DNA from: an uncultured Eubacterium sp.
Lineage (GTDB): Bacteria > Bacillota > Clostridia > Lachnospirales > Lachnospiraceae
Assembly: GCA_910586445.1 (NCBI GenBank)
Contig: CAJUHV010000041.1
Location: 1-33,578 of the forward strand
Direction: 5' to 3'
Length of the DNA: 33,578 nt
In this document: positions 24,868 to 32,578 of the stretch, piece by piece
How positions within the stretch are numbered: the stretch's first letter is position 1
Layout: every line of letters begins with the position of its first letter
Notes under the pieces: generated by a model
Told to the model about the DNA's origin: nothing
The model's input: the letters and a program-made list of their open reading frames with translations, nothing else
Databases searched by the model: none
Made by a program: the position numbers and the translations under genes

Positions 24868-25930
24868 AAGGCAGGAGCTGGGAAAATTGATTCCCTTAGA
24901 GGTGCCGTTTACCTGTGGAATATATCCAACCAATGCATGTAATTTTAAATGTAAATACTGTGCTCAGAGCTGCAGACCGCAGCATATAAAAAATGTATTT
25001 TTAGATTGGGACATCTACAAGAAGTGTATCGATGATCTGACAGGATTTTCGAGTCCTTTGAAACTTCTTGTGTTTGCAGGTCTCGGTGAGCCTCTGCTGC
25101 ATCCGCGGATTTCGGAAATGGTACGCTATGCAAATGAAAAAAAGGTGGCGGAAACGGTTAGGATTATTACGAATGCAAGTCTGCTGACGCCAGAGCTGAG
25201 TGATGAGCTGATTGAGGCGGGACTGGGACATTTAAAAATTTCGATACAGGGGCTGGATGATGAAGCATATTTTGATATGTGTGGGACAACAATTGGGCTG
25301 GAAAAGATTATTGGAAATATTTCTTACTTTTTTCAGCATAAAAAAGATACGGTTGTGAATGTAAAGATTGTTTCGGATGCCTTTAAGCAGCCGGATGACG
25401 AACAACGATTTTATGAAATGTTTGGAGGGATCTGTGATGTTATGAATATAGAGCATATTGCTCCATATCAGGAAACGGATTATTCGTCTTTGGTGACAGA
25501 AGAGTTTGTGTCACAAACAGGACAGGCTGAGGCTGCAAATAAAATCTGTCAGATGCCGTTTTATTTTTACACAGTCTACCCAGATGGAGAAGTCCTTCCA
25601 TGCTGTCTCATGTCGTTTGAGAATTATAAAGGGATTTCCTTAGGAAATGTCAGGCAGCTGAATATAGCAGAATTATGGAACAGCAGGGAATTTCATAAAT
25701 TTCGGCTGGAACTGCTAAAGGATCATAGAAGAGGAATATGTGCAGATTGTAAAACATTCAGCAGTATATGTGCACCCGAAGATAATATTGATCAATATGC
25801 TGAAAAGCTGATTCCGGTGTTTGAGTCCTTGGGGGGGGCAGATGAATTAATATGGAGAATTTTCGGTTTGAAAATCAGACAAAAATACTATTTGGAAAAC
25901 GTACGCAGGAGCAGGCAGGCGCTTATGTAA
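24836..25930 (+). CDS. Radical SAM/SPASM protein 2, with G8 run near its 3' end
   Basis: 364 residues. CNFKCKYC (Cys35, 39, 42) is the CX3CX2C motif; FAGLGEPLLHPRI, TNASLLTPEL and LKISIQGLDDE follow. The SPASM-like C-terminal Cys set is present: FYTVYPDGEVLPCCLM and ICADCKTFSSIC. Start at the ATG in the right direct repeat (AAGAGGT upstream); upstream in-frame codons belong to the methyltransferase region. Residues Leu332-Gly333-Gly334 sit on the G8 run. With eight G the frame continues 79 bp into the dehydrogenase gene, adding a tail (ADELIWRIFGLK...). With seven G it stops at 25848-25850, one base before the next ATG; with nine, at 25843-25845. Unrelated in detail to radical SAM 1 apart from the family core. 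Confidence 0.87.
   Translation: MAKVIKATTELRQELGKLIPLEVPFTCGIYPTNACNFKCKYCAQSCRPQHIKNVFLDWDIYKKCIDDLTGFSSPLKLLVFAGLGEPLLHPRISEMVRYANEKKVAETVRIITNASLLTPELSDELIEAGLGHLKISIQGLDDEAYFDMCGTTIGLEKIIGNISYFFQHKKDTVVNVKIVSDAFKQPDDEQRFYEMFGGICDVMNIEHIAPYQETDYSSLVTEEFVSQTGQAEAANKICQMPFYFYTVYPDGEVLPCCLMSFENYKGISLGNVRQLNIAELWNSREFHKFRLELLKDHRRGICADCKTFSSICAPEDNIDQYAEKLIPVFESLGGADELIWRIFGLKIRQKYYLENVRRSRQALM
25831..25838. repeat. Poly-G tract 3 (G8) at a gene junction
   Basis: Eight G, ending 13 nt before the dehydrogenase ATG. G number decides whether radical SAM 2 ends just before that ATG (seven or nine) or overlaps the next gene by 79 bp (eight, as here). Confidence 0.92.
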
Positions 25931-27033
25931 AGATGTTTTCTGACAGGGCATTGATTCTGTACGGGAGCGGGAGAATCAAAAAAACAGGATTGTTTCAAGA
26001 GATTACAGACAGTCTGAGCCGCGAGGGCGTTTCCTATATTGAGTTTGGCGGCATTACTGCCAATCCCCGGCTGTCTGATGTCGAAAAGGTAATCCGCCTC
26101 TGCCGGGAAAACGGCATTCATTTTATACTTGCAGTCGGGGGAGGAAGTGTAATCGATGCGGCAAAAGCAGCTGCACTTGGAGCAGAATGCAGCGGAAACT
26201 TGTGGGATTATTTTGAGAAAAAGCTTAAAGCCGCAAAGGTCAGCATAAAAATAGGAGTGGTTTTGACCATTCCGGGTTCGGGCAGCGAGAGCAGCGGCTC
26301 TACAGTAATTACAAATGATCAGGTGAAGCCTTATGAAAAACTGGATTTTACGTCTAATGAGCTGCGGCCTTGCTTTGCCATACTCAATCCCGAGCTGACT
26401 ATGAGCCTTACCTGGGAGCAGACCGCCTGCGGCGGTGTGGACATGCTTGCGCATGTAATGGAGCGGTATTTTACAAAGGTAGAAAATGTGGAGCTGACAG
26501 ACCGGATGTGTGAAGCTGCTATGATAACGATCATCCATAATCTCAGAAAACTGAAAGAAGACCTGACTGATTATGAGGCCCGTGCGGAAATCATGTGGGC
26601 AGGGACTATCGCACATAACAATATGCTCAGTACCGGAAGGCGCAGCGACTGGGCATCCCATATGATCGAGCATGAAATCAGTGCAGTATATGATATCGCA
26701 CATGGGGACGGCCTGGCAATGGTATTTCCGTCATGGATGCAGTATGTATACCGCGGTCATCTGGAAATCTTCGCGAAATATGCCATGCGTGTATGGGGCA
26801 TAAGCAGTGAAGGAAAAACAAGGCAGCAGACTGCAGAAGAGGGAATCCGCGCAGCCGTACAGTTTTATAAGGAGCTGGGCAAGGAAACAGATCTTGGCAG
26901 GCTGCATATTACAGAGAGTGAACTGGCGGATATGGCCCGCAGGATTACGAAGCACGGCCCGGTGGGAGATCTGGAAGTGCTAGAAGAAGCAGATGTGCTG
27001 GAAATTTTAAGGACTGCCTGTTCAGCCAGGTAG
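25852..27033 (+). CDS. Iron-containing (group III) alcohol dehydrogenase
   Basis: 393 residues, BDH/YqhD-like. The nucleotide-binding half has AVGGGSVIDAAKAAALG and the TIPGSGSESSGSTVI loop. Metal ligands: Asp and His in GGVDMLAHVMERYF, and His residues in ASHMIEHEISAVYDIAHGDGLAMVFPSW. The family reduces aldehydes or oxidises alcohols with NAD(P)H and Fe2+ or Zn2+. In a glycan locus it may make or consume a small alditol or aldehyde used as a substituent; this is inference and a general fermentative role is possible. There is no proper ribosome site: the only purine-rich stretch is the G8 run, 13 nt before the ATG, so translation probably depends on ribosomes ending radical SAM 2. Confidence 0.9.
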   Translation: MENFRFENQTKILFGKRTQEQAGAYVKMFSDRALILYGSGRIKKTGLFQEITDSLSREGVSYIEFGGITANPRLSDVEKVIRLCRENGIHFILAVGGGSVIDAAKAAALGAECSGNLWDYFEKKLKAAKVSIKIGVVLTIPGSGSESSGSTVITNDQVKPYEKLDFTSNELRPCFAILNPELTMSLTWEQTACGGVDMLAHVMERYFTKVENVELTDRMCEAAMITIIHNLRKLKEDLTDYEARAEIMWAGTIAHNNMLSTGRRSDWASHMIEHEISAVYDIAHGDGLAMVFPSWMQYVYRGHLEIFAKYAMRVWGISSEGKTRQQTAEEGIRAAVQFYKELGKETDLGRLHITESELADMARRITKHGPVGDLEVLEEADVLEILRTACSAR

Positions 27034-27055
27034 CAGAATAAAATGAGGCAGACGT

Positions 27056-27922
27056 ATGTGCTGTTGGTCTGGTATTACGGGGAGGAGTATCCATAAAAGG
27101 CTGGAGGCGGCGGGCATACATGAATGGGATTATGTAGACCCGGCTCTTGTGCGGCTGCACAGTGAGGGGCGCGGTATGGACTGGACAAAGAGGAATGTGG
27201 AGAAAAATAAGGATGCGGTAGAGCGCGTGTATCGAATGCTTGCGGATGAAAAATCAAGGAAAGTGTTTCGGGCGGTTTTAGAACACCGGATGTCGCATGA
27301 CCTGGCACGGATTGATGCTGTTTACGATAAGGAACAATATTTTGGGAATGATGTAATTCCGTATGCCGTGGGAAATTTTGTTGATTGTGGTGCATTCTGC
27401 GGCGATACTTTGAAGCGTTTTTTAGACAGAAAATTTCTTCGGGGGGGGATAAGAGGAAATTATTATGCTTTTGAAGCAGATGAATCAAACTGCAGTGATA
27501 TTCTGTCATACTGTGAATCGGAGCATATGCAGAATGTATCTGTGTATCATCTGGCAGTATGTGATGAAAAAAAGACAGTTTCTTTTAAGCAGGATGGCAG
27601 TGATATTAAGGTGACAGGAACAATATGCGAAAAGCAGGATGAGAATAGTATTTTGGTGCCGGGAGATTCGCTTGACAGTGTGCTTGGCGGGACAAAGGTT
27701 GATATGATTACAATGGACATAGAGGGAGCAGAGATACAGGCGCTTTACGGTGCGCAGGAATGTATCCAGACGCATCATCCAAAACTGGCAGTGTCTGCAT
27801 ATCATGAGCTGGAGCATTTGTGGGAAATTCCGCTGCTGATTCATCGGATGGTGCCGGATTATCGGATTTTTTACAGGCATCACTGCTGGAATATGTATGA
27901 TACTGTCTGCTATGCAGTATAA
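27056..27922 (+). CDS. FkbM-family methyltransferase, in frame across a G8 run
   Basis: 288 residues. The N-terminal 110 residues have a GITGRSIHKRLEAAG turn like the Rossmann-type start seen on many FkbM proteins. The SAM domain has NFVDCGAFCGDTLKRFL (motif I), YYAFEADESNC, LAVCDEKKTVSF, DSLDSVLGGTKVDMITMDIEGAEIQAL and HPKLAVSAYHELEHLW, all typical of FkbM enzymes, which O-methylate sugars or other hydroxyls. Start: the ATG at 27056 has GAGG 7 nt upstream; the ATG at 27043 is in another frame and meets a stop after 17 codons. Arg129-Gly130-Gly131, right after motif I, are encoded by the G8 run. Eight G keeps the gene on; seven or nine would truncate it before the catalytic core is complete. 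Confidence 0.9.
   Translation: MCCWSGITGRSIHKRLEAAGIHEWDYVDPALVRLHSEGRGMDWTKRNVEKNKDAVERVYRMLADEKSRKVFRAVLEHRMSHDLARIDAVYDKEQYFGNDVIPYAVGNFVDCGAFCGDTLKRFLDRKFLRGGIRGNYYAFEADESNCSDILSYCESEHMQNVSVYHLAVCDEKKTVSFKQDGSDIKVTGTICEKQDENSILVPGDSLDSVLGGTKVDMITMDIEGAEIQALYGAQECIQTHHPKLAVSAYHELEHLWEIPLLIHRMVPDYRIFYRHHCWNMYDTVCYAV
27441..27448. repeat. Poly-G tract 4 (G8), in frame
   Basis: Eight G within codons 129-131 of the FkbM gene, read as CGG GGG GGG. One more G gives a stop about 13 codons later. This is the one tract of the four that clearly leaves its gene intact. Confidence 0.92.
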
Positions 27923-27961
27923 AATGATAGAAACTGCCGGACTGTGGCAGGAGGGATTGTG

Positions 27962-28852
27962 ATGAAGAAAAAAATTCTGATTACCGGTGCAAATGGGTTT
28001 ATCGGAAAAAATTTAAAAGAAACATTTGAAAAATTAACAGAAAGCTATGAAACGGCATGCCCTGCGAGGAAGGAATTAGATCTGCTGAATACAGAGGCGG
28101 TGGAGGCATACTTAAAAAATCATAGGTTTGATATTGTAATACATGCCGCCAATACAAACGATTTTAAGAATCAGTGTGTTACAAAATACGATGCCCTGGA
28201 CGGGAATCTGAGAATGTTTTTCAATCTGGAGCGCTGCAGGAAGCTTTATGGCAGGATGTATTATTTTGGTTCCGGCATGGAGTATGATTCCGAGCATTAT
28301 GTACCGGAAATGGAGGAAGCATATTTTGGGCTGCATGTTCCAAAGCAGCCGTATGGATTTTCCAAGTACGTGATGTCAAAAGCGTGCGGACAGGCCGGGA
28401 ATATTTATGACCTGCGGCTGTTCGGGGTGTATGGAAAATATGAGGAATGGGAGCGGAGGTTTATCTCCAATGCCATATGCAGGGCGCTCATGGGAATGGA
28501 TATAACCATTCAAAAAAATGTTTATTTTGATTATTTGTGGGTAGAAGATCTGTGCCGTATCTTATTGTGGTTTGTGGAGCATGAGCCTGTGCATAAGCAC
28601 TACAATGTATGCCGTGGGATAAAGACGGACTTATATTCTTTGGGCTGTATGGTCAGGGAGATTCTGGATATTGACTGTAAAATCCTTGTAGCAAAGCCGG
28701 GCTGGAAACCGGAATATACAGGAAACAGTACAAGGCTGATGGATGAAATGGGTGGTTTTGCTTTTACGGAGCACAGGGAGGCTGCTGCGCAGCTGTGTGA
28801 GTATTATAAAGCCAATATCGCACAGATTGATAAAATAAAGCTAGACAGATAG
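27962..28852 (+). CDS. NAD(P)-dependent short-chain reductase/epimerase (RmlD/Fcl/RfbJ type)
   Basis: 296 residues. ILITGANGFIGKN is the GxxGxxG cofactor loop; RKELDLLNTEAVEAYLKNHRF and IVIHAANTN are typical of the RmlD/GDP-fucose synthase branch. The catalytic triad is Ser in YYFGSGMEYD and YGFSKYVMSK (YxxxK). Family members of this size reduce 4-keto nucleotide sugars (for example CDP-abequose synthase), which would suit the final step of a CDP-6-deoxy or branched sugar here; the substrate is inference. Start: the ATG at 27962 has a perfect GGAGG 7-8 nt upstream; the in-frame start at 27944 has none. It lies 14 bp before the UXS-like gene. Confidence 0.83.
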   Translation: MKKKILITGANGFIGKNLKETFEKLTESYETACPARKELDLLNTEAVEAYLKNHRFDIVIHAANTNDFKNQCVTKYDALDGNLRMFFNLERCRKLYGRMYYFGSGMEYDSEHYVPEMEEAYFGLHVPKQPYGFSKYVMSKACGQAGNIYDLRLFGVYGKYEEWERRFISNAICRALMGMDITIQKNVYFDYLWVEDLCRILLWFVEHEPVHKHYNVCRGIKTDLYSLGCMVREILDIDCKILVAKPGWKPEYTGNSTRLMDEMGGFAFTEHREAAAQLCEYYKANIAQIDKIKLDR

Positions 28853-28866
28853 TAAGGAGGAGACGG

Positions 28867-29961
28867 ATGATCACAAAACAGTTGGAAAAAGACCTGCAGC
28901 ATACATTTGACAGCCTGACGCCGGAAGAGATCAGCAGACTTTTGAATTCCAGCATTGTTATCACAGGCTGTGCGGGATTTCTGGGGTTTTATCTGGTGCA
29001 TTTTTTATACCAGTACCGGGAGCGGCTGAAGCTGAAACAGGTCATATGCCTGGATAACTTTATGCTCGGACGTCCGAAATGGCTGGATAAGATCGCAGCA
29101 GACGAGCGCTTTATGGTGAAGAAATTTGATATAATCAAAGATCAGATTCAAGATGTAGGAGAAGCTGATAAGGTGGATTATATCGTACATATGGCTTCAA
29201 TTGCTTCTCCGGTGTTCTATCGGAAATATCCGATTCAGACACTGGATGCAAATATCTGGGGGCTGAGAGGGCTGTTGGAATATTATAAAGCAGAGCCGGT
29301 CAAGGGATTTTTGTTTTTTTCATCCAGTGAGATATATGGCGATCCGGCACCAGAAGCCGTTCCGACTGCGGAAGACTACCATGGCAGTGTCTGCTGCACC
29401 GGGCCGCGGGCATGCTATGACGAGTCCAAGCGGTTTGGGGAGACAATGTGCATGCTGTTTGCGAAGGAGTATGGGATGCCGGTCGGCGTGGCAAGGCCGT
29501 TTAACAACTACGGGCCGGGCATGAAGCTGAACGATCAGCGTGTGCCGGCAGATTTTGCAAAAAATGTTCTGGAAGGAAAGGATATACGGATTCTTTCCAG
29601 CGGCAGTCCGCGCAGGACATTCTGCTATATAGCGGATGCAGCTGCAGGGTATCTGAAAATTCTGCTTCATGGAAAATATGATTATTTTAACATAGGAATC
29701 AGCGGGCCGGAAATATCAGTTGCGCAGCTTGCCCAGATTTATAAGGAACAGGGCGGAAGGATTTTCGGATATCAGAAAGCGGCAGTATATGCGGTATCAG
29801 AAGACGAGGAATATCTTACAAATAATCCACAAAGGCGCTGCCCGGATATCAGCAAGGCGGAGGCGGTACTGGGCTATAAGCCGGGCATACAGGTAGAAGA
29901 GGGAGTGGCGCGTTTTCTGACATATATCAAGGAGAGCACGGAGGAAAATCTGGTATGGTGA
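28867..29961 (+). CDS. UDP-glucuronate decarboxylase-like extended SDR (UXS family)
   Basis: 364 residues. About 30 extra residues precede IVITGCAGFLGFYLVHFLYQY. Then come VICLDNFMLG, HMASIASPVFYRKYPIQTLDANI, the active-site FLFFSSSEIYGDP, ACYDESKRFGE (YxxxK) and RPFNNYGPGM, with SSGSPRRTFCYIADA toward the end. The HMASIASP and NNYGPGM blocks and the R-R-T-F-C-Y segment match UXS enzymes, which oxidise and decarboxylate UDP-glucuronate to UDP-xylose via a 4-keto pentose. The next gene, overlapping by seven bases, is the dehydrogenase that would supply UDP-glucuronate, which supports the call. A 4,6-dehydratase role is the main alternative. AGGAGG lies 6 nt before the ATG. Confidence 0.82.
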   Translation: MITKQLEKDLQHTFDSLTPEEISRLLNSSIVITGCAGFLGFYLVHFLYQYRERLKLKQVICLDNFMLGRPKWLDKIAADERFMVKKFDIIKDQIQDVGEADKVDYIVHMASIASPVFYRKYPIQTLDANIWGLRGLLEYYKAEPVKGFLFFSSSEIYGDPAPEAVPTAEDYHGSVCCTGPRACYDESKRFGETMCMLFAKEYGMPVGVARPFNNYGPGMKLNDQRVPADFAKNVLEGKDIRILSSGSPRRTFCYIADAAAGYLKILLHGKYDYFNIGISGPEISVAQLAQIYKEQGGRIFGYQKAAVYAVSEDEEYLTNNPQRRCPDISKAEAVLGYKPGIQVEEGVARFLTYIKESTEENLVW

Positions 29962-31244
29962 CGGTTTTTGGACTTGGTTTTGTAGGCCTGACAACAGCGC
30001 TGGGATTTGCGCATATGGGCTATAAGGTGTATGGGATTGATGTGGATACAGAGCGGAAAAACACGCTCCGGGCCGGCAGGCTCCCGTTTATGGAGCCGCA
30101 TATGGAAGAACAGCTAAAAAAGCATCTTGGACAGAATTTTTTTATTGTTGATGAAGTGGAAAAGGCAGTTGCGGACAGCAGCTATGTGTTTTACTGCGTA
30201 GGAACGCCGTACGGGCAGGAGGGAAGTGCAGACCTTTCGTATCTGCTTGCAGCAGTTGACGAGACAGTGGCAGCAGTTTCTGATGATAAGTTCCGCGTGC
30301 TGGTTATAAAGTCAACTGTCCCGCCGTCTACGACAGCTGAAAAAATATACCCATATGTGCAGTCTAAGGGAGTAATTTCGCAGCAGTTTGGCGTGGCAAA
30401 TAATCCAGAATTCCTGCGCGAGGGACACTGCTGGGAAGATTTTATAGGTGCGGACAGGATTGTTATAGGATGCAGCGACAAGCGGTCGAAGGAGATGCTG
30501 GAGGAGCTTTATAGGCCGATGGGAATTCCTGTATTATGCGTGTCGCCTTCTACCGGGGAATTTATAAAGTATCTGTCCAACACGCTGCTGGCTACGTTGG
30601 TCAGCTTTTCTAATGAGATGTCACAGATCGCGGAGGCAGTCGGGGAAATAGATGTGGCGGATGCCTTTCATATCCTGCATATGGACAAGAGGTGGGGCGG
30701 CTGTGAGATGGCCGGCTATGTCTATCCGGGGTGTGGGTATGGAGGATACTGCCTGCCGAAAGATACATGTGCCCTGCTGGCTCAGGCTGAGGAAAAGGGG
30801 TATGAGCCGCAGATCTTAAAGAATGTAATCCGTGTAAATGAGTGCAGGCCCTTGGCAGCAGCCGAAAAAATAATGGAAGGGCTTGAGAAGGATCAGGTGG
30901 TCGGCATACTGGGACTGTCTTTTAAGCCGGGATCAGATGACGTTAGGGATACACCTGCCGGAAAAATTATCGGCATCCTGCAGGAGCAGGGGTGGCGGAA
31001 TATTGCGGCATATGATCCTGTCGCAGTAGAAGAATTTAAGACGCATTATAAAGAACTGAAAGTGGCATATAAAGGCAGCGTAGAAGAAGTCTATGAGGCA
31101 GCGGATGTGGTTGCAGTCGTGACGGCCTGGGAAGAGTTTCGGTGCGTGCCTGCTATGGGCGATAAGCGGATTGTAGACTGCAGATACATGTTTTCCGGCA
31201 TGCAGGTTCACAAGAAACGCATACTTGGAGGAAAAAATGGATAA
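29955..31244 (+). CDS. UDP-glucose 6-dehydrogenase family protein
   Basis: 429 residues. TVFGLGFVGLTTALGFAHMGY is the N-terminal NAD site; YVFYCVGTPYGQEG, IKSTVPPSTT and NNPEFLREG are family blocks. The active-site motif is GCGYGGYCLPKDTCAL, with the catalytic Cys present. A C-terminal UDP-binding Rossmann domain has ILGLSFKPGSDDVRDTPAGKI. The NNPEFLREG and FKPGSDDVRD blocks fit UDP-glucose dehydrogenase best; UDP-ManNAc or GDP-mannose dehydrogenase cannot be excluded from motifs alone. It probably converts UDP-glucose to UDP-glucuronate for the UXS-like enzyme with which it overlaps. GGAGG lies 10 nt before the ATG, inside the preceding gene. Confidence 0.88.
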   Translation: MVTVFGLGFVGLTTALGFAHMGYKVYGIDVDTERKNTLRAGRLPFMEPHMEEQLKKHLGQNFFIVDEVEKAVADSSYVFYCVGTPYGQEGSADLSYLLAAVDETVAAVSDDKFRVLVIKSTVPPSTTAEKIYPYVQSKGVISQQFGVANNPEFLREGHCWEDFIGADRIVIGCSDKRSKEMLEELYRPMGIPVLCVSPSTGEFIKYLSNTLLATLVSFSNEMSQIAEAVGEIDVADAFHILHMDKRWGGCEMAGYVYPGCGYGGYCLPKDTCALLAQAEEKGYEPQILKNVIRVNECRPLAAAEKIMEGLEKDQVVGILGLSFKPGSDDVRDTPAGKIIGILQEQGWRNIAAYDPVAVEEFKTHYKELKVAYKGSVEEVYEAADVVAVVTAWEEFRCVPAMGDKRIVDCRYMFSGMQVHKKRILGGKNG

Positions 31245-32550
31245 AAATCAAATATTTGATCTGGTAAAGCAGTATTATAAAGATCATCATAAAAAAACAG
31301 AGTATCAGCCGGGAGACCGCATATCTTATGCCGGGCGGGTCTATGATGAGGAGGAGATGTGCAGCCTGATTGATTCTGCATTGGATTTCTGGCTGACAGC
31401 GGGAAAATACACGGCTGAATTTGAAACCGGTCTGGCAGGATACCTGGGCGTGCCATACTGCTCGGCAGTAAATTCCGGTTCTTCGGCAAACCTGCTGGCT
31501 GTGGCTGCACTGACATCGCCATTGCTGGGGGAGCGGCGCTTGAAAAGGGGCGATGAGGTCATAACGGCAGCGGCAGCATTTCCTACGACCGTGGCTCCGA
31601 TTATACAGAATGGGGCTGTGCCGGTATTTATAGATATAGGCATACCATCTTATAATATAGAAGCTTCTTATCTGGAAGAGGCATATTCGGAAAAGACGAA
31701 AGCCGTCTTTCTGGCGCACAGTCTGGGAAATATATTTGACCTAAAAGCAGTCAGGCAGTTCTGTGACCGTCATGGCCTGTGGCTGATTGAGGACAACTGC
31801 GATGCGCTGGGCGGAACCTATGAGATGGATGGGAAGGCCTGCCTGACAGGGACAGTCGGGGATATCGGGACTTCCAGCTTTTATCCGGCGCACCAGATGA
31901 CGATGGGGGAAGGCGGAGCAGTGTATACATCCAATCCGCTGCTTCATAAGGCCGTTCGGTCAATGCGCGACTGGGGCAGGGAATGTGTCTGCAGCGGCGG
32001 ACAGGACAACCTGTGCGGACACCGGTTTGACGGGCAGTTTGGGACGCTGCCGGAGGGTTACGACCACAAATATGTATATTCGCATCTGGGATATAACCTA
32101 AAGATCACGGACATGCAGGCTGCCATCGGCGCAGCACAGCTGAAGAAACTGCCGGGTTTTGTAAAAAAGCGGCAGGAAAACTGGGAATATTTGAGGGCGC
32201 AGCTGGACGGAATGTCCGACATCCTCATTCTGCCGGAAAAAGGAGAAGGGGCGCATCCATGCTGGTTTGGCTTTATTATGTCAGTAAAAGAAAAAAGCGG
32301 CAGGACGCGGGCAGAAATCGTAGAATATTTGGAAAGCCATAATATACAGACCAGGAATCTCTTTGCGGGAAATATTTTAAGGCATCCGTGCTTTGAACCA
32401 TATACGGAAGGAATAGACTACAGAGTGGCAGGAAGTCTGGATCAGACGGATTATGCTATGCAAAACAGTTTCTGGGTAGGCGTATATCCGGGAATGACAA
32501 GGCAGATGCTGGATGAGATTGTTAAGCGTATTAAGGAGGCAGTCTGCTGA
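31237..32550 (+). CDS. rfbH: CDP-6-deoxy-4-hexulose 3-dehydrase (E1)
   Basis: 437 residues, the usual RfbH/AscC length. A PLP aminotransferase fold in which the Schiff-base Lys is replaced by His (SFYPAHQMTMGEGGA), the mark of the dehydrase. The [2Fe-2S] ligands are present: Cys in EDNCDALGG, then CVCSGGQDNLC, which keeps the CX1CX7C pattern. The spacing from the first to the second Cys is 61 residues rather than the 57 of E1, because of a four-residue insertion in YEMDGKACLTG. SHLGYNLKITDMQAAIG is also typical. It removes the C3 hydroxyl from CDP-4-keto-6-deoxyglucose together with an E3 reductase, which is absent here. Start: the ATG at 31237 has GGAGG 5 nt upstream; it overlaps the dehydrogenase gene by 8 bp. 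Confidence 0.95.
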   Translation: MDKNQIFDLVKQYYKDHHKKTEYQPGDRISYAGRVYDEEEMCSLIDSALDFWLTAGKYTAEFETGLAGYLGVPYCSAVNSGSSANLLAVAALTSPLLGERRLKRGDEVITAAAAFPTTVAPIIQNGAVPVFIDIGIPSYNIEASYLEEAYSEKTKAVFLAHSLGNIFDLKAVRQFCDRHGLWLIEDNCDALGGTYEMDGKACLTGTVGDIGTSSFYPAHQMTMGEGGAVYTSNPLLHKAVRSMRDWGRECVCSGGQDNLCGHRFDGQFGTLPEGYDHKYVYSHLGYNLKITDMQAAIGAAQLKKLPGFVKKRQENWEYLRAQLDGMSDILILPEKGEGAHPCWFGFIMSVKEKSGRTRAEIVEYLESHNIQTRNLFAGNILRHPCFEPYTEGIDYRVAGSLDQTDYAMQNSFWVGVYPGMTRQMLDEIVKRIKEAVC

Positions 32551-32578
32551 TTTTATATTGATGAAAAGGGGATATGGT

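Noticed and set aside
27043..27096. Frameshift at the FkbM N-terminus (frame reading MRQTYVLLVWYYG)
   Set aside because: That frame stops after 17 codons and has no ribosome site. The ATG at 27056 has GAGG at good spacing and gives a plausible GITGRS turn, so no lesion is needed. The case is not fully closed.
10182..27448. Poly-G frame breaks as simple sequencing errors
   Set aside because: Possible for any single tract, but four runs concentrated in one locus, two of them already in a state that needs no correction, argue for a real tract class. Left as an explicit test.
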